Part shown: one piece after another, positions 39,904 through 48,900 of the stretch
Position numbering within the stretch: the stretch's first letter is position 1
Layout of the letters: each line of letters begins with the position of its first letter
Virus record (IMG/VR): IMGVR_UViG_3300028581_000003
Span: 1-50,167 of that record
Length of the DNA: 50,167 bases
Source: a virus
Reading direction: 5' to 3' (one strand)
The notes under the pieces: generated by a model
The model's input: only the letters and a program-made list of their open reading frames with translations
Told to the model about the DNA's origin: nothing
The model's database searches: none
Translations under genes and position numbers: made by a program

Positions 39904-40115
39904 ATTTCCACCACCTTTAAATTACTTTTTAGCATTCTTTTATACAAATGTTTTGGTGACATCTTTCCGAAAGAGCCTTTGGAAGCAATATCTAAAGATG
40001 CATAGAAAATAGCTTGTTTTGAAGAATAAGCTTGAATTTTATAACCATCCAATTCAATTACATCATTTGGCAAAGTCATTTTTATTCGACCTGTGATTTT
40101 GTAAGTGTTTTTCAT
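39900..40115 (-). CDS. Small alpha/beta protein, first gene of mini-protein operon
   Basis: 71 residues. Strands (KNTYKITGRIKMTLPND, VIELDGYKIQAYS), a helix (SKQAIFYASLDIASKG) and a last strand, the same strand-helix shape as 38479. Leaderless, 29-nt promoter spacing. Heads the operon down to 37735. Confidence 0.6.
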   Translation of the reverse strand: MKNTYKITGRIKMTLPNDVIELDGYKIQAYSSKQAIFYASLDIASKGSFGKMSPKHLYKRMLKSNLKVVEI

Positions 40116-40135
40116 GTATATTTATTGTTTTTTTA

Positions 40136-40144
40136 GTTTATAAA
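40136..40144 (-). promoter_or_regulatory. TATA box of mini-protein operon (inverted pair)
   Basis: TTTATAAAC with upstream ATTAATAATAATA; first T 29 nt before the ATG at 40115. The whole 22-base module (40137-40158 region) is repeated in inverse orientation at 40182-40203. Confidence 0.75.
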
Positions 40145-40194
40145 TATTATTATTAATTTTATTTTAAGAGAAAAACCAATCATTAATAATAATA

Positions 40195-40203
40195 TTTATA
40201 AAC
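40195..40203 (+). promoter_or_regulatory. TATA box, divergent partner
   Basis: TTTATAAAC preceded by ATTAATAATAATA, an exact inverted copy of the 40144 promoter; first T 29 nt before the ATG at 40224. Confidence 0.75.
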
Positions 40204-40223
40204 ATTTGTTTATTTGCACATTA

Positions 40224-40283
40224 ATGAATAAATTAGGAGAAACAATGACAAAGAAAAAAGCAGTCAAAAAGAAAAAGAGATAA
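40224..40283 (+). CDS. 19-residue very basic peptide
   Basis: MNKLGETMTKKKAVKKKKR. The first ATG is at the exact 29-nt leaderless distance. The second (40245) has AGGAG six bases before it and would give a 12-residue Lys-rich peptide. It has its own promoter although it lies inside a minus-strand block. Such a peptide could neutralise DNA or the transcript could act as an RNA. Confidence 0.5.
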   Translation: MNKLGETMTKKKAVKKKKR

Positions 40284-40317
40284 GTAAACTTTTTTCAGAA
40301 AATCTTTTTTTATGTTT

Positions 40318-40632
40318 TTATTTTTTAACATCATAAGCCCAATTCTTTAGAGCAATTTCATTTTTCGTATATCCACAAGCAACAATCTTTGAGGATTTTA
40401 TTTCTCGTGCTCTTGCTAAATAAGAAATTGTTTTCAAAGCTTTTTTGCAAGTCAATTGTGTCCAATCACTTTTATTAAGAGATAATATGTAAAGATTTCG
40501 TCTAACTGGTTCTCTAGAAAGAGATGCTTTTAACGAACATGGGTTTTTGTTCCATGCTAACATTTCGGAATAAGACATGTTTACAGCTGAGCAGTATCTT
40601 CTAAAAATGTCATCAATGTTATATGTATTCAT
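40318..40632 (-). CDS. Hypothetical helical protein
   Basis: 104 residues with ordered phrases MSYSEMLAWNKNPCSLKAS ... RRNLYILSLNKSDWT ... ALKTISYLARARE. I believe related small proteins occur on other mobile elements but know no function. Last gene of the operon that begins at 42745. Confidence 0.55.
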   Translation of the reverse strand: MNTYNIDDIFRRYCSAVNMSYSEMLAWNKNPCSLKASLSREPVRRNLYILSLNKSDWTQLTCKKALKTISYLARAREIKSSKIVACGYTKNEIALKNWAYDVKK

Positions 40633-40633
40633 C

Positions 40634-40921
40634 TTAAGAAAGAAGTCCTATAAACTTCTGAAAATAATCAAATATGGTGTTTGGATTAAAGTATATTCCA
40701 AGCAAAAGAATTGCTCCTGCAATGGTGGTTAAAAACCAAATTCCGAGCATTTTAAGCTTGCTTTCTTTTCCATGTATAAATATCATTCCCACTATTAAAA
40801 GTATCAAGGATAGCCCTGCAAACAGTGTTAAAAGTGAAGGTAAAGCCACTGATTGACCAACTTCCGTTATAAACTGCTCTTTTGGAAGAGTGCAAACTTC
40901 TGTGATGTTTAAAGATGTCAT
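40634..40921 (-). CDS. Two- to three-helix membrane protein
   Basis: 95 residues. Membrane helices at about 28-48 and 58-78, a possible short third at the end. Ile/Leu-rich. ATGA overlap with the glycyl-radical gene. Possibly a small virion-membrane protein. Confidence 0.6.
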   Translation of the reverse strand: MTSLNITEVCTLPKEQFITEVGQSVALPSLLTLFAGLSLILLIVGMIFIHGKESKLKMLGIWFLTTIAGAILLLGIYFNPNTIFDYFQKFIGLLS

Positions 40922-41046
40922 TTGCTATTTACAGAGAAGAGAACTCTATCTTTGAATTCTTCTGCCTTTCCATCATTCCACTGAGATGTTGGTCTGATAT
41001 ATCCACACACTCGAGAGTAGACTTCGCAGCGAGTTCTTTCTTTCAT
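40918..41046 (-). CDS. Stand-alone glycyl-radical domain of anaerobic ribonucleotide reductase (NrdD C-terminus)
   Basis: 42 residues: RTRCEVYSRVCGYIRPTSQWNDGK then AEEFKDR. This is the C-terminal signature of class III ribonucleotide reductase, R-V-x-G-Y-x-R-P ... WN-x-GK-x-x-EF-x-x-R, with radical-bearing Gly15. The catalytic barrel is absent and no nrdD or nrdG is in the circle. Free NrdD-like mini-proteins are known in anaerobic microbes. It could replace an oxygen-cleaved domain of host NrdD, as GrcA does for pyruvate formate-lyase. ATGA overlaps with both neighbours show it is a real gene, not a fragment. Confidence 0.8.
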   Translation of the reverse strand: MKERTRCEVYSRVCGYIRPTSQWNDGKAEEFKDRVLFSVNSK

Positions 41047-41219
41047 ATTGCTCGGAGTTTCTCTAATTTATTTAGAAATCTTATGTGATCTTCCTCGTCT
41101 CTGATAATTTTTTTGATTACAGGAATCATTTTAGGATTTTTAACTCCTTGTGCTAAATAAGCTTTGTATGCAGTTATTGCTTCTCTTTCGTCTTTGATTA
41201 AGTCTTTTATTGTTAGCAT
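41043..41219 (-). CDS. Ferritin-like helical hairpin protein
   Basis: 58 residues, two helices. IKDEREAITAYKAYL and IIRDEEDHIRFLNKL give E11/E13 with Y18 and E42-E43-x-H45, half of the four-helix di-iron site of ferritin-like/rubrerythrin proteins; a dimer would complete it. Coupled by ATGA to the glycyl-radical gene, so both may guard against oxygen. Iron binding is inferred from motif only. Confidence 0.6.
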   Translation of the reverse strand: MLTIKDLIKDEREAITAYKAYLAQGVKNPKMIPVIKKIIRDEEDHIRFLNKLEKLRAI

Positions 41220-41222
41220 TTT

Positions 41223-41300
41223 TCACATGAGATTAAATTCACTGCATCTCTCTGACGGAAGACACAGCAAACTTAAATTTAATTCGTAATTCCCTATCAT
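41223..41300 (-). CDS. 25-residue ORF
   Basis: MIGNYELNLSLLCLPSERCSEFNLM, ATGA overlap with the end of the large protein upstream and three bases from the ferritin-like gene. Contains a Cys-x5-Cys. Real by position, function unknown. Confidence 0.4.
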   Translation of the reverse strand: MIGNYELNLSLLCLPSERCSEFNLM

Positions 41301-42745
41301 TTTTTCTTCTTGCTTCCTTTTTTAATTTCAGGTCTAAATATAATTAAAGCAGAGACGAGAACAATAACTATTGAGCCAGCAACAATTAAATAAACCAGCC
41401 ATCCAGCAACATTACAAGTTGGAGTTTCTACAACTGTTGGTTTTCCTAGTCCAAAATAATTATACCAAGATCTTGAGATGGTTACTTTTGTTCCTGGAAC
41501 TTGCCACCATAAGGAACATGTGTCAGAATCATTAACCGAACAATCTGACTTGCAAGTATCAATGCTTTCCCAGCTTTCACACTTTCCATTTCCACAAGCA
41601 TTATTAATGTTGCATCCAACACATGTTTCTTTGCACTCAAATCCTGAACAAATTTCTCCTGCATTACATTGAGAATCAAGTGTGCAAGCAACTTGTTTTA
41701 TCTGAGCAACACATTTGCTGTTTACACAAGCATATTTTATAGCTCGCTTTCCAGATGCATCAGAAGCATCTCTTTGCCATTGATCACTTGTACAGGGCTT
41801 TGTTGCCGAGCATTCTGCATTTGCTGTTGATACCCACATATTATTTCTACAAACTTTTGTTGGAGTTGAGTCACCATTACAGCAGTCAACATTTCGTATG
41901 AAGTCACTATAGGAGGGAGAGACAATCTGATAAGTTCCACTCTCTGTTGTAACTTCTTCAATCTGATATAAAGATCCTCCACTTGCAGTCGAAACACAAT
42001 AAGCACCAGCAACATCTGTTCCTCTTGAGAAACTTGGAACTGTAACATGTCTTGTGAAATATGTATAAGCTTCATTTGGCTCTAATCTATCAGGATTTCC
42101 TTCTTTTGCTCCCAAGTCTATAGATGAAGATATAATTATGTCCGAGGATATCTGTGAAGAAATTTCACAAGAAGTTTTTCCTATATTTGTTATTGCTTGT
42201 CCATTTGAAGATGAGAAACTATCATACTTTTTAATAACATAAGGCTGATAATTGTAAAAATACTGAATCGCTTTGTTATCTATTTTCCATTGTAGCAATA
42301 AATTTTGATATTCGACTTTAATGTTATAGTAGATTGGATTTAAATAATCTCCTGGAATTAGAGTTTCAATAATCGCATTTGTTTGAGAGGAAGAACTTCC
42401 AAACATTGAATTAAATTTCTTTTGAAATATTTTATTTCCCAATTGATCAGTTACAGTGACTCTTCTTTCAAAATCGGACCACCAGCTATAATCGGGAGTT
42501 TTAACAACAAGTTGACAATTTGTTGTTGGTCCAACTTCCGAACATCCCACTTGCTTTTCTCCAATCATGGAAAAGACCGATGAAGACTTAACAGTTCCAG
42601 AAGGGTCACATTTTATAAATCCAAACATCGGAGCTTGAACATATCCTTTATCAGAAAGAGTCGTCTGCTGAATTCCAAAAGCAGCAATACCTATTAAAAT
42701 AATTAAAGCAAGAACTCCAATCAATGTTCTGTTGTTTTTTTTCAT
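41297..42745 (-). CDS. Envelope-type membrane protein with Cys-rich stalk
   Basis: 482 residues. N-terminal membrane/signal helix (about 8-25), beta-rich ectodomain, a Cys-dense region (about 290-410) including CNAGEIC, CVGC and ACGNGKCESWESIDTCKSDC, and a C-terminal membrane helix (about 449-471) with a basic tail. The CGNGxCE ... C..DC motif is frequent in archaeal secreted proteins. Candidate virion surface protein or receptor binder. Own promoter, leaderless. Confidence 0.75.
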   Translation of the reverse strand: MKKNNRTLIGVLALIILIGIAAFGIQQTTLSDKGYVQAPMFGFIKCDPSGTVKSSSVFSMIGEKQVGCSEVGPTTNCQLVVKTPDYSWWSDFERRVTVTDQLGNKIFQKKFNSMFGSSSSQTNAIIETLIPGDYLNPIYYNIKVEYQNLLLQWKIDNKAIQYFYNYQPYVIKKYDSFSSSNGQAITNIGKTSCEISSQISSDIIISSSIDLGAKEGNPDRLEPNEAYTYFTRHVTVPSFSRGTDVAGAYCVSTASGGSLYQIEEVTTESGTYQIVSPSYSDFIRNVDCCNGDSTPTKVCRNNMWVSTANAECSATKPCTSDQWQRDASDASGKRAIKYACVNSKCVAQIKQVACTLDSQCNAGEICSGFECKETCVGCNINNACGNGKCESWESIDTCKSDCSVNDSDTCSLWWQVPGTKVTISRSWYNYFGLGKPTVVETPTCNVAGWLVYLIVAGSIVIVLVSALIIFRPEIKKGSKKKK

Positions 42746-42765
42746 GTAATTTAATGCCTTTTTAT

Positions 42766-42774
42766 CTTTATAAA
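42766..42774 (-). promoter_or_regulatory. TATA box of the 42745 operon
   Basis: TTTATAAAG preceded by ATTAATAATAATA, first T 29 nt before the ATG. Confidence 0.75.
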
Positions 42775-42788
42775 TATTATTATTAATT

Positions 42789-44105
42789 TTATTTTCGTCT
42801 TGACATAAGATTTTTAACGATAAGCATTATCATTATTAGCATAAAGAAGCCAAATCCAATTGCAAAATAAACTCCATATTTTTGAAAGAACCAGTCTATT
42901 CCTTTTTCTGTGCTATCCTCGATAATTATATCTTTTTCACAAGCTTCCTTTGTCGAATATTGAGCTTTATCGTCAACTGATTGACATTTGTTATTTTCTA
43001 AAATATATCCAGGAGTTTTAGAAACTGAGCAAACTGAACACATTGAGCCACCACAATCTATTCCAACTTCGTCTTGATTTCGAGTTCCATCAAAACATGT
43101 TTCTAAAATTATTTCATCTTCATCATCAACAGGAGGTGGAGGAAGAGGAGGAGTGATTATCTCTTCTTTAATAACACAATTCTTTGAACCGCTTCCAGAT
43201 GTTGAAGAAGAAGTTCCTTCAATAACATATCCTGAAGAGCAAATGGTTTTTAATTCTGTGGAAGTTATAGAAACTGTGCAAGAGACAGAGTCAACTGTTT
43301 CATAAGCTCTTCTTTGAACATTGCCATTATCGATAGAAGCAAAGTTTGCCCAACTTGTCCATCCTGATTTCTTAGAACAAGTTGGAGGTGTAACTGTATC
43401 GGTAATTGTTAATTCATTAATAGAAACTCCACCGCTATAACTTGACATAGAACAAGAACTCAAAGCATAAGAAGTTGTTGGACACAGATACAGTTCAGTA
43501 ACTCCTCTATATTTTCCTGCTTGCTGAGCATAGAAAGTCATAGAGACTCTTTTATTTGTTATCCCATCATTTCTATAATCAGGAGTATAAACTCCTAGTC
43601 TTGAATTGTCTTTGTAAATTCCAAAAACAACTTTGCCAACAAATTGATTTCCTATTTTTGCAGGAATTTGATCATATATCGTTGTTTGCTCTCCAACCTT
43701 TAAAGAAGTTGTTCCAAAAGCAGATTGTTGCACTTTGAAAACTGAGAATATTTTATCCCAAATCGTTGGTGTGTAAATTTTATATTCAATCATTCCAATT
43801 TGTGGGTCATCAACATATTCTATTTGGTCGTTGCTAACAAAAGAATTTTGAACAAGCAAAGAAGACGATGCAATAAACATGACTCCAATAAGCAAAAAAA
43901 ACATCATATATTTTCCTTTTGTTTTATTAAAGTCGCCCTTAAAGCCAAATATAAGCGTTAGAACAACAATTGCAGCTCCTATTAATAGAAACTTATTCAT
44001 ATTGATAAAGAATCCAATTCCTAAAACCAAAAATAATATTCCAACAATTAAAGCTATCACCATTCCTAGTGTTAAAACTGGAAAAAATCCTCTTTTATTA
44101 TTCAT
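42789..44105 (-). CDS. Envelope-type membrane protein
   Basis: 438 residues. Three N-terminal membrane helices (about 8-32, 36-52, 64-84), a beta ectodomain with Ser/Gly linker, a Pro-rich segment, and CFDGTRNQDEVGIDCGG ... C..C, a known Ca/Cys repeat of secreted archaeal and bacterial proteins; C-terminal membrane helix (about 410-432). ATGA overlap with the 587-residue gene. Confidence 0.7.
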   Translation of the reverse strand: MNNKRGFFPVLTLGMVIALIVGILFLVLGIGFFINMNKFLLIGAAIVVLTLIFGFKGDFNKTKGKYMMFFLLIGVMFIASSSLLVQNSFVSNDQIEYVDDPQIGMIEYKIYTPTIWDKIFSVFKVQQSAFGTTSLKVGEQTTIYDQIPAKIGNQFVGKVVFGIYKDNSRLGVYTPDYRNDGITNKRVSMTFYAQQAGKYRGVTELYLCPTTSYALSSCSMSSYSGGVSINELTITDTVTPPTCSKKSGWTSWANFASIDNGNVQRRAYETVDSVSCTVSITSTELKTICSSGYVIEGTSSSTSGSGSKNCVIKEEIITPPLPPPPVDDEDEIILETCFDGTRNQDEVGIDCGGSMCSVCSVSKTPGYILENNKCQSVDDKAQYSTKEACEKDIIIEDSTEKGIDWFFQKYGVYFAIGFGFFMLIMIMLIVKNLMSRRK

Positions 44106-45865
44106 TTTCTTTTCTTCCTCCGAGGTTTACTTAACTTTGTCATAATAACAAGCAGGACTGTAATTCCAATTCCACCGATAATTACATACATCCAAGGAAA
44201 TGGTTTTTCATCTTGACAAAATTGAGTGTTCCATCCACATATGGGATATGCTTGCCATAATGCTTTATCACAAGGTTGCTCTGGTATATCTTCACAGCTT
44301 TGTGGTTTTGGGGTGTCTCTTTCTTTAATATCCAAAGTAAATGCTTTTTCATCTCTTGCCATTGGATTGTTTAAAGAATACATTATCGCCAAGCAATTGT
44401 ATTTTCCGACATCAGCAACGAAATTAAGATTAACATAATCTTTTTCTCCAGCAGCTAAAGACTTTCTAACAGAGCCTAAAGATATTTCATTTCCACAATC
44501 CATATAAATGTCGAATGAATCCAATTCTTTTCCGATATTTTCTATATCAACTTTTACAAAAGAAGCTTCTCCGTCGAATATCTTTGGAGCGACTGTGACA
44601 TCATTTATTTTTGGATTTCCATTTGGAATAACAATTCCGATCCAAGATGCTTTCAAAGTTAATTGTAATTCGGGGTATATTATGTCCTGAGTCGGAGTGC
44701 AAACATATTGCATTCCTTGTATTACACAGTTGTCTTTTATATCCTCATCATAGATATTTCTATGTAAAGCATTTAATGTTGACATTTTATCCCAAAGAAC
44801 ATCAGCTCCAACTCCTGGGTCTGTAGCAACTGTTGCATAATAATTATTATCGAAATTTATCAATTCAAAAAATTTAGATTTGTAGTCATCATAATAATTT
44901 TTGCTTATAACTTTCATTGCGTTGGTGTTTAAATCTCTTACAACAGCTTTATCAACAGATGGCACTCCGCAATATTGCTGTGCAACCAAATTTCCTACCC
45001 ATTTAACTTTTCCAATGTCAGACAAAAATTTTGATGTCTCTTTATTTGATAGCACAGCTGAAACTTTATCACCTTCACTATTCTCGACAATTACCTCAAC
45101 TTCGAAAGTTGGAGAAGCGATTGTTCCAATCTTATATCCTGAAAACCAAGGAATGCCCCCGATGTGTGTAACTCTCCAGTGATCTCCATCCCATCCTTGC
45201 AATATTTCGGCAGGCATTGCATAACACCATTCAGAAGCTTCCATTCCAAGTTCAGGTCTTATTGGAGTTTGTTGTATATTAACAATTGAGTCACAACTTC
45301 CACCAGCTATTGCTGCTCCTGGAGATGCTGTATTTGTTCCTGTTGGTGCAAATACTTTATTGCAGAATTCAGGATTATGAACTCCTGCAACAAACCAATC
45401 TCCTCGACAATTTGCTTTTACAGTCTCTAAATTAATGTCGCCATAAGGACACGAACTTCTATCAGAGCAGCCCGACAAACATCTTTGACCACATAAAGAC
45501 TTTCTAACAGTAGCTTGATACATCTTATATATAGTTAAGTCATCAGCAGCAATATCATAATTGCAAGAAACATTTTTTAAATTAAAATAAACTTTAATTG
45601 GACCAGAAGGAATTTGTGTTAATCCATAACTCTTTAAATCTTCAGGAGTAATTTCTCCAGCCAAAGATTCACCGCCTTTATTAACAACCACATCAATTAA
45701 AAAAGCATTTTCACCTTGTGCATCAGGAGAATTTGTTAGAAACTTTGCATTCGAAATGCTTAAAATTGTTGCTCCTGAATAAGTTTGAGAAACTCCAAAA
45801 GCAAACAAACCTGCTACCACAATTAATGCTAGAGAAATCCATGCGATTTTATTGCTTTTTTTCAT
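44102..45865 (-). CDS. Large envelope-type membrane protein
   Basis: 587 residues. Signal/anchor helix (about 7-25), Cys-rich patch (about 125-155, CGQRCLSGCSDRSSC), beta domains including a CARDB-like segment near 430-520 (IVNENIGKEL ... FVADVGKYNC type), C-terminal membrane helix (about 560-578) and basic tail. First gene of a two-gene unit with the 438-residue protein. Together with 41297 a trio of anchored surface proteins. Confidence 0.75.
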   Translation of the reverse strand: MKKSNKIAWISLALIVVAGLFAFGVSQTYSGATILSISNAKFLTNSPDAQGENAFLIDVVVNKGGESLAGEITPEDLKSYGLTQIPSGPIKVYFNLKNVSCNYDIAADDLTIYKMYQATVRKSLCGQRCLSGCSDRSSCPYGDINLETVKANCRGDWFVAGVHNPEFCNKVFAPTGTNTASPGAAIAGGSCDSIVNIQQTPIRPELGMEASEWCYAMPAEILQGWDGDHWRVTHIGGIPWFSGYKIGTIASPTFEVEVIVENSEGDKVSAVLSNKETSKFLSDIGKVKWVGNLVAQQYCGVPSVDKAVVRDLNTNAMKVISKNYYDDYKSKFFELINFDNNYYATVATDPGVGADVLWDKMSTLNALHRNIYDEDIKDNCVIQGMQYVCTPTQDIIYPELQLTLKASWIGIVIPNGNPKINDVTVAPKIFDGEASFVKVDIENIGKELDSFDIYMDCGNEISLGSVRKSLAAGEKDYVNLNFVADVGKYNCLAIMYSLNNPMARDEKAFTLDIKERDTPKPQSCEDIPEQPCDKALWQAYPICGWNTQFCQDEKPFPWMYVIIGGIGITVLLVIMTKLSKPRRKKRK

Positions 45866-45885
45866 GTAATTACATATATATTTTA

Positions 45886-45894
45886 GTTTTTAAA
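45886..45894 (-). promoter_or_regulatory. TATA box of the 45865 operon
   Basis: TTTAAAAAC preceded by ATTAATAATAATA, first T 29 nt before the ATG. Confidence 0.75.
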
Positions 45895-45908
45895 TATTAT
45901 TATTAATT

Positions 45909-48900
45909 TTAGATAAAGATAATTGCTATAAAACTTATGATTACAGAGATTGCTATGCTTAAGAACAGTCTTATCTCTTTCAAAATCTTCATCTTTCGAA
46001 AAACAATATAATTGAAGAAAAAATATGAAATTAGAGAAAAGAGTGCAAAAATAATAAAGTAAGGCACTTTAATTACTTTTCCAAATATTGTAAGTTCTTT
46101 GTCTTTTCCAAGTTTAATTACAGTCTCGACGATTTGAGTTCCAGGAGCTCCAACTATTATTTTTAGAGTAATAATTGCATCTTTATTCTTTGCATCAACT
46201 GCTCTAATGTTGAGAAAATATTCTCCTTCTGTAATGTCTATCGGCAACTTTATTGAAAATGTTTTTTCAGTTATAAAATTGGATTGAACAGGCAATACAA
46301 ATGAGCTAGATTCAAAAGATAACCAAGAACAAGAGCTTAAACTTGAATTAGTAACTGAGCACTCTAATTTTATTGTTTGCTCTATCGTTCCTAAGTTTTC
46401 AAATTCAAAAGTTCCTGTTCTTTCTGCTCCTTGTGACATCTGAAAGTCAAATGCTTTTGTTTTTATTGACCATTTGCTTTCATTTGTATCTCCAACAACT
46501 ATTGTTGTTCCTCCGCTACCACCATTACTTCCCGGATTATTAATCACATCATTTTCCTGTGTTATTATAAAATCAGAATATGTTTGTCCAAGCAATCCAA
46601 GTGTATCATTTGCAAAAAGATTTATTCTATATTTCCATCTGCTTTCAGTATCATCCGGAGCTGCTAAAGTTATTGAAATGTTTTCACAATTTGCTAGACT
46701 TGTATTTGAAACTTTAGATTGCAAAGACGAAGTTAAGTTTTCTACATTATACCAACAAGCAGAAACTTGTGAGCGATTGATGGTGTGTTTAATTTGCATA
46801 AGATACTCTGTTAATTGTGAAACAAACACTGCATCGAATTGAGGCGTTGTTATTTCAAATCCAGGAGAGTTAATTTTAACAGATCTATTTGGTGTTATAG
46901 AGCAATAATCCAAGACATCACAAGCTTCTACATTAAACGTGTAATTGCCTGCTGTTAATCCATCAAAATAATGAAAGTTTGTTTCTGAGTTGTAAACTGT
47001 TGTTGCCACATTATTATTTTCATCAAATATTCTATAAGTTATGTTTTTGAAATTGTCATCATAAACAAACACATGAGCAAAGACTTGCCTTGTGTTGTAT
47101 AAATTTCCAAGTGATGATGTTGATAAAAAGTATAACTCCAAAGGTCTATTAATTGTCATTTTTCTCAGTTCTGTTGAATTTTGATTTCCAACAATATCGG
47201 ATGTATTAACTTGATAATAATAAATGTTTGAAGATAAGTTTGTGAAATTGTAAAATAAGGTATCATTTGTGAAACTTACATTTTTGACCAAGGACATGGA
47301 AATGTTGTAAAGACTAAATGTTATATTCTTTGGATTTATTTCTGTTCTGGAAATATTTACAAATATGCTGCTTTGATTTGTTAAAGTGTCATTTGCAGGT
47401 GTGTTTAATCCAAAAGATATTAATGGATTTTGAGAGTTTGTGTTTATTGTAAAGCTTCTTGAAAAATCCTCAGTGGAATAAGATGTATAATTTAAAGAAA
47501 CTTTGCTTAAATTCAAATAACCAGATCTAGAGGAAAATATTTCAATAGGAATTGTGCAATTTGAAAATGAAGTGCAGTTTGCAGATATAAGTGAAACATT
47601 CGTTGAACTTGAATGAAACTCTAAGGATGAAGATGCATTTGAGTATACAGTCTGACCACCAACTTTTATACTTACATTGCTTAATGCTTTGTATGTTGTT
47701 GTTGGAAGCCAAATTCCATCATTGCTCGAAAGCAATCCAGAGTCAACACCTATTAATTGAGCCTGAGTTGCAAAACCATATCTATTACTTCTTTCAGGGG
47801 CAACATATGGAGTTGTTAAGGTTATTGGATTATTTCCTATATTAAAAAAGCTCTTATCCACAGATACACAATACTTTCCAAAATTATAACAAGAACTTCC
47901 GCAAACATCTATTTCCCCACTTGTCCATGTTTTAACATTTACACCATTTACTGCCATGGTTATTGATTGAGAAGACTCTTGACATGCTAACATACAAATG
48001 CTTATATTGTTGTTTTCATATTCATCCCAATATGTATCACTTGAAATTGGTAGATTGTATGAGTTTGAAGTTGAATCAGAATAAGCTCCAATCATGTTAT
48101 CAGGAGCATAAGGAGAACATGTATCAAAAATGGTGTCATTAAATCGTGCAGTTGAAATGTTTGTCTTTTGAGATGAAAAGTTTAATAAGAAATTTGTTGC
48201 ATTGTAAAAGTTATTTGCTTTTATGTAGACTCTTGTTGTTTGATTTGCAGTTATAGGTAAAAATTTAGAAGTTGTCGAATCATTAAAGCCATTCAAAGAT
48301 ATGTTTGATCTGTCAAGTTTTTTCATCTCTACTTCAGAGGATACATCTTTCTTTAGTGAAAATAAAAAGTTAAATATCTTTTCTCCAACTCCAATTAACT
48401 TTTGAACTCCATCGACAAACCATTGAAAAGCACTCTCTTCGTCTTCTTCACCTTGATAAGTAAAGGTTACATTTGCATTTTCTTCCCAAGTTGAATTTCC
48501 CTCAACTTGCAAAACACAAGCTGTTGAGTTGCAAATGTTTGTTTGATACGGTGAATAAAATTCTCTTAATTCGGTCGAGTTTATATTTCCTGCCAAATCT
48601 TGAACATATGCTTTAATTGTATGATTTCCAGATTCAAATGTTTTATTGTAGAAAATGCTTGTTGAATTGTATAGTGCCATTATTTCTTGTGAGTCTAGAC
48701 TTCTATTAAAAATCATTACATCGTCTATTGAGCCGTTATAGGGAGATGCCCCATCACCACGATAACCTATTTGTCTTAAAATAGCAGGATTATCAAAAGT
48801 GTTGTTGATCATAACAGGAGAACCTATTGAACCATCAACACCACCGGTCATATGTGTTCCATTATAAGTATAAGTAATTAAATGCCATCCGGGATTCGTT

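Noticed and set aside
40918-41046. Truncated nrdD pseudogene
   Set aside because: It has its own start, fits exactly between two ATGA overlaps and keeps the whole radical signature; no barrel remnant lies upstream.
41478-42075. Extra ORFs within the 41297-42745 gene on both strands
   Set aside because: Out-of-frame shadows; the main frame has signal, domains and anchor.
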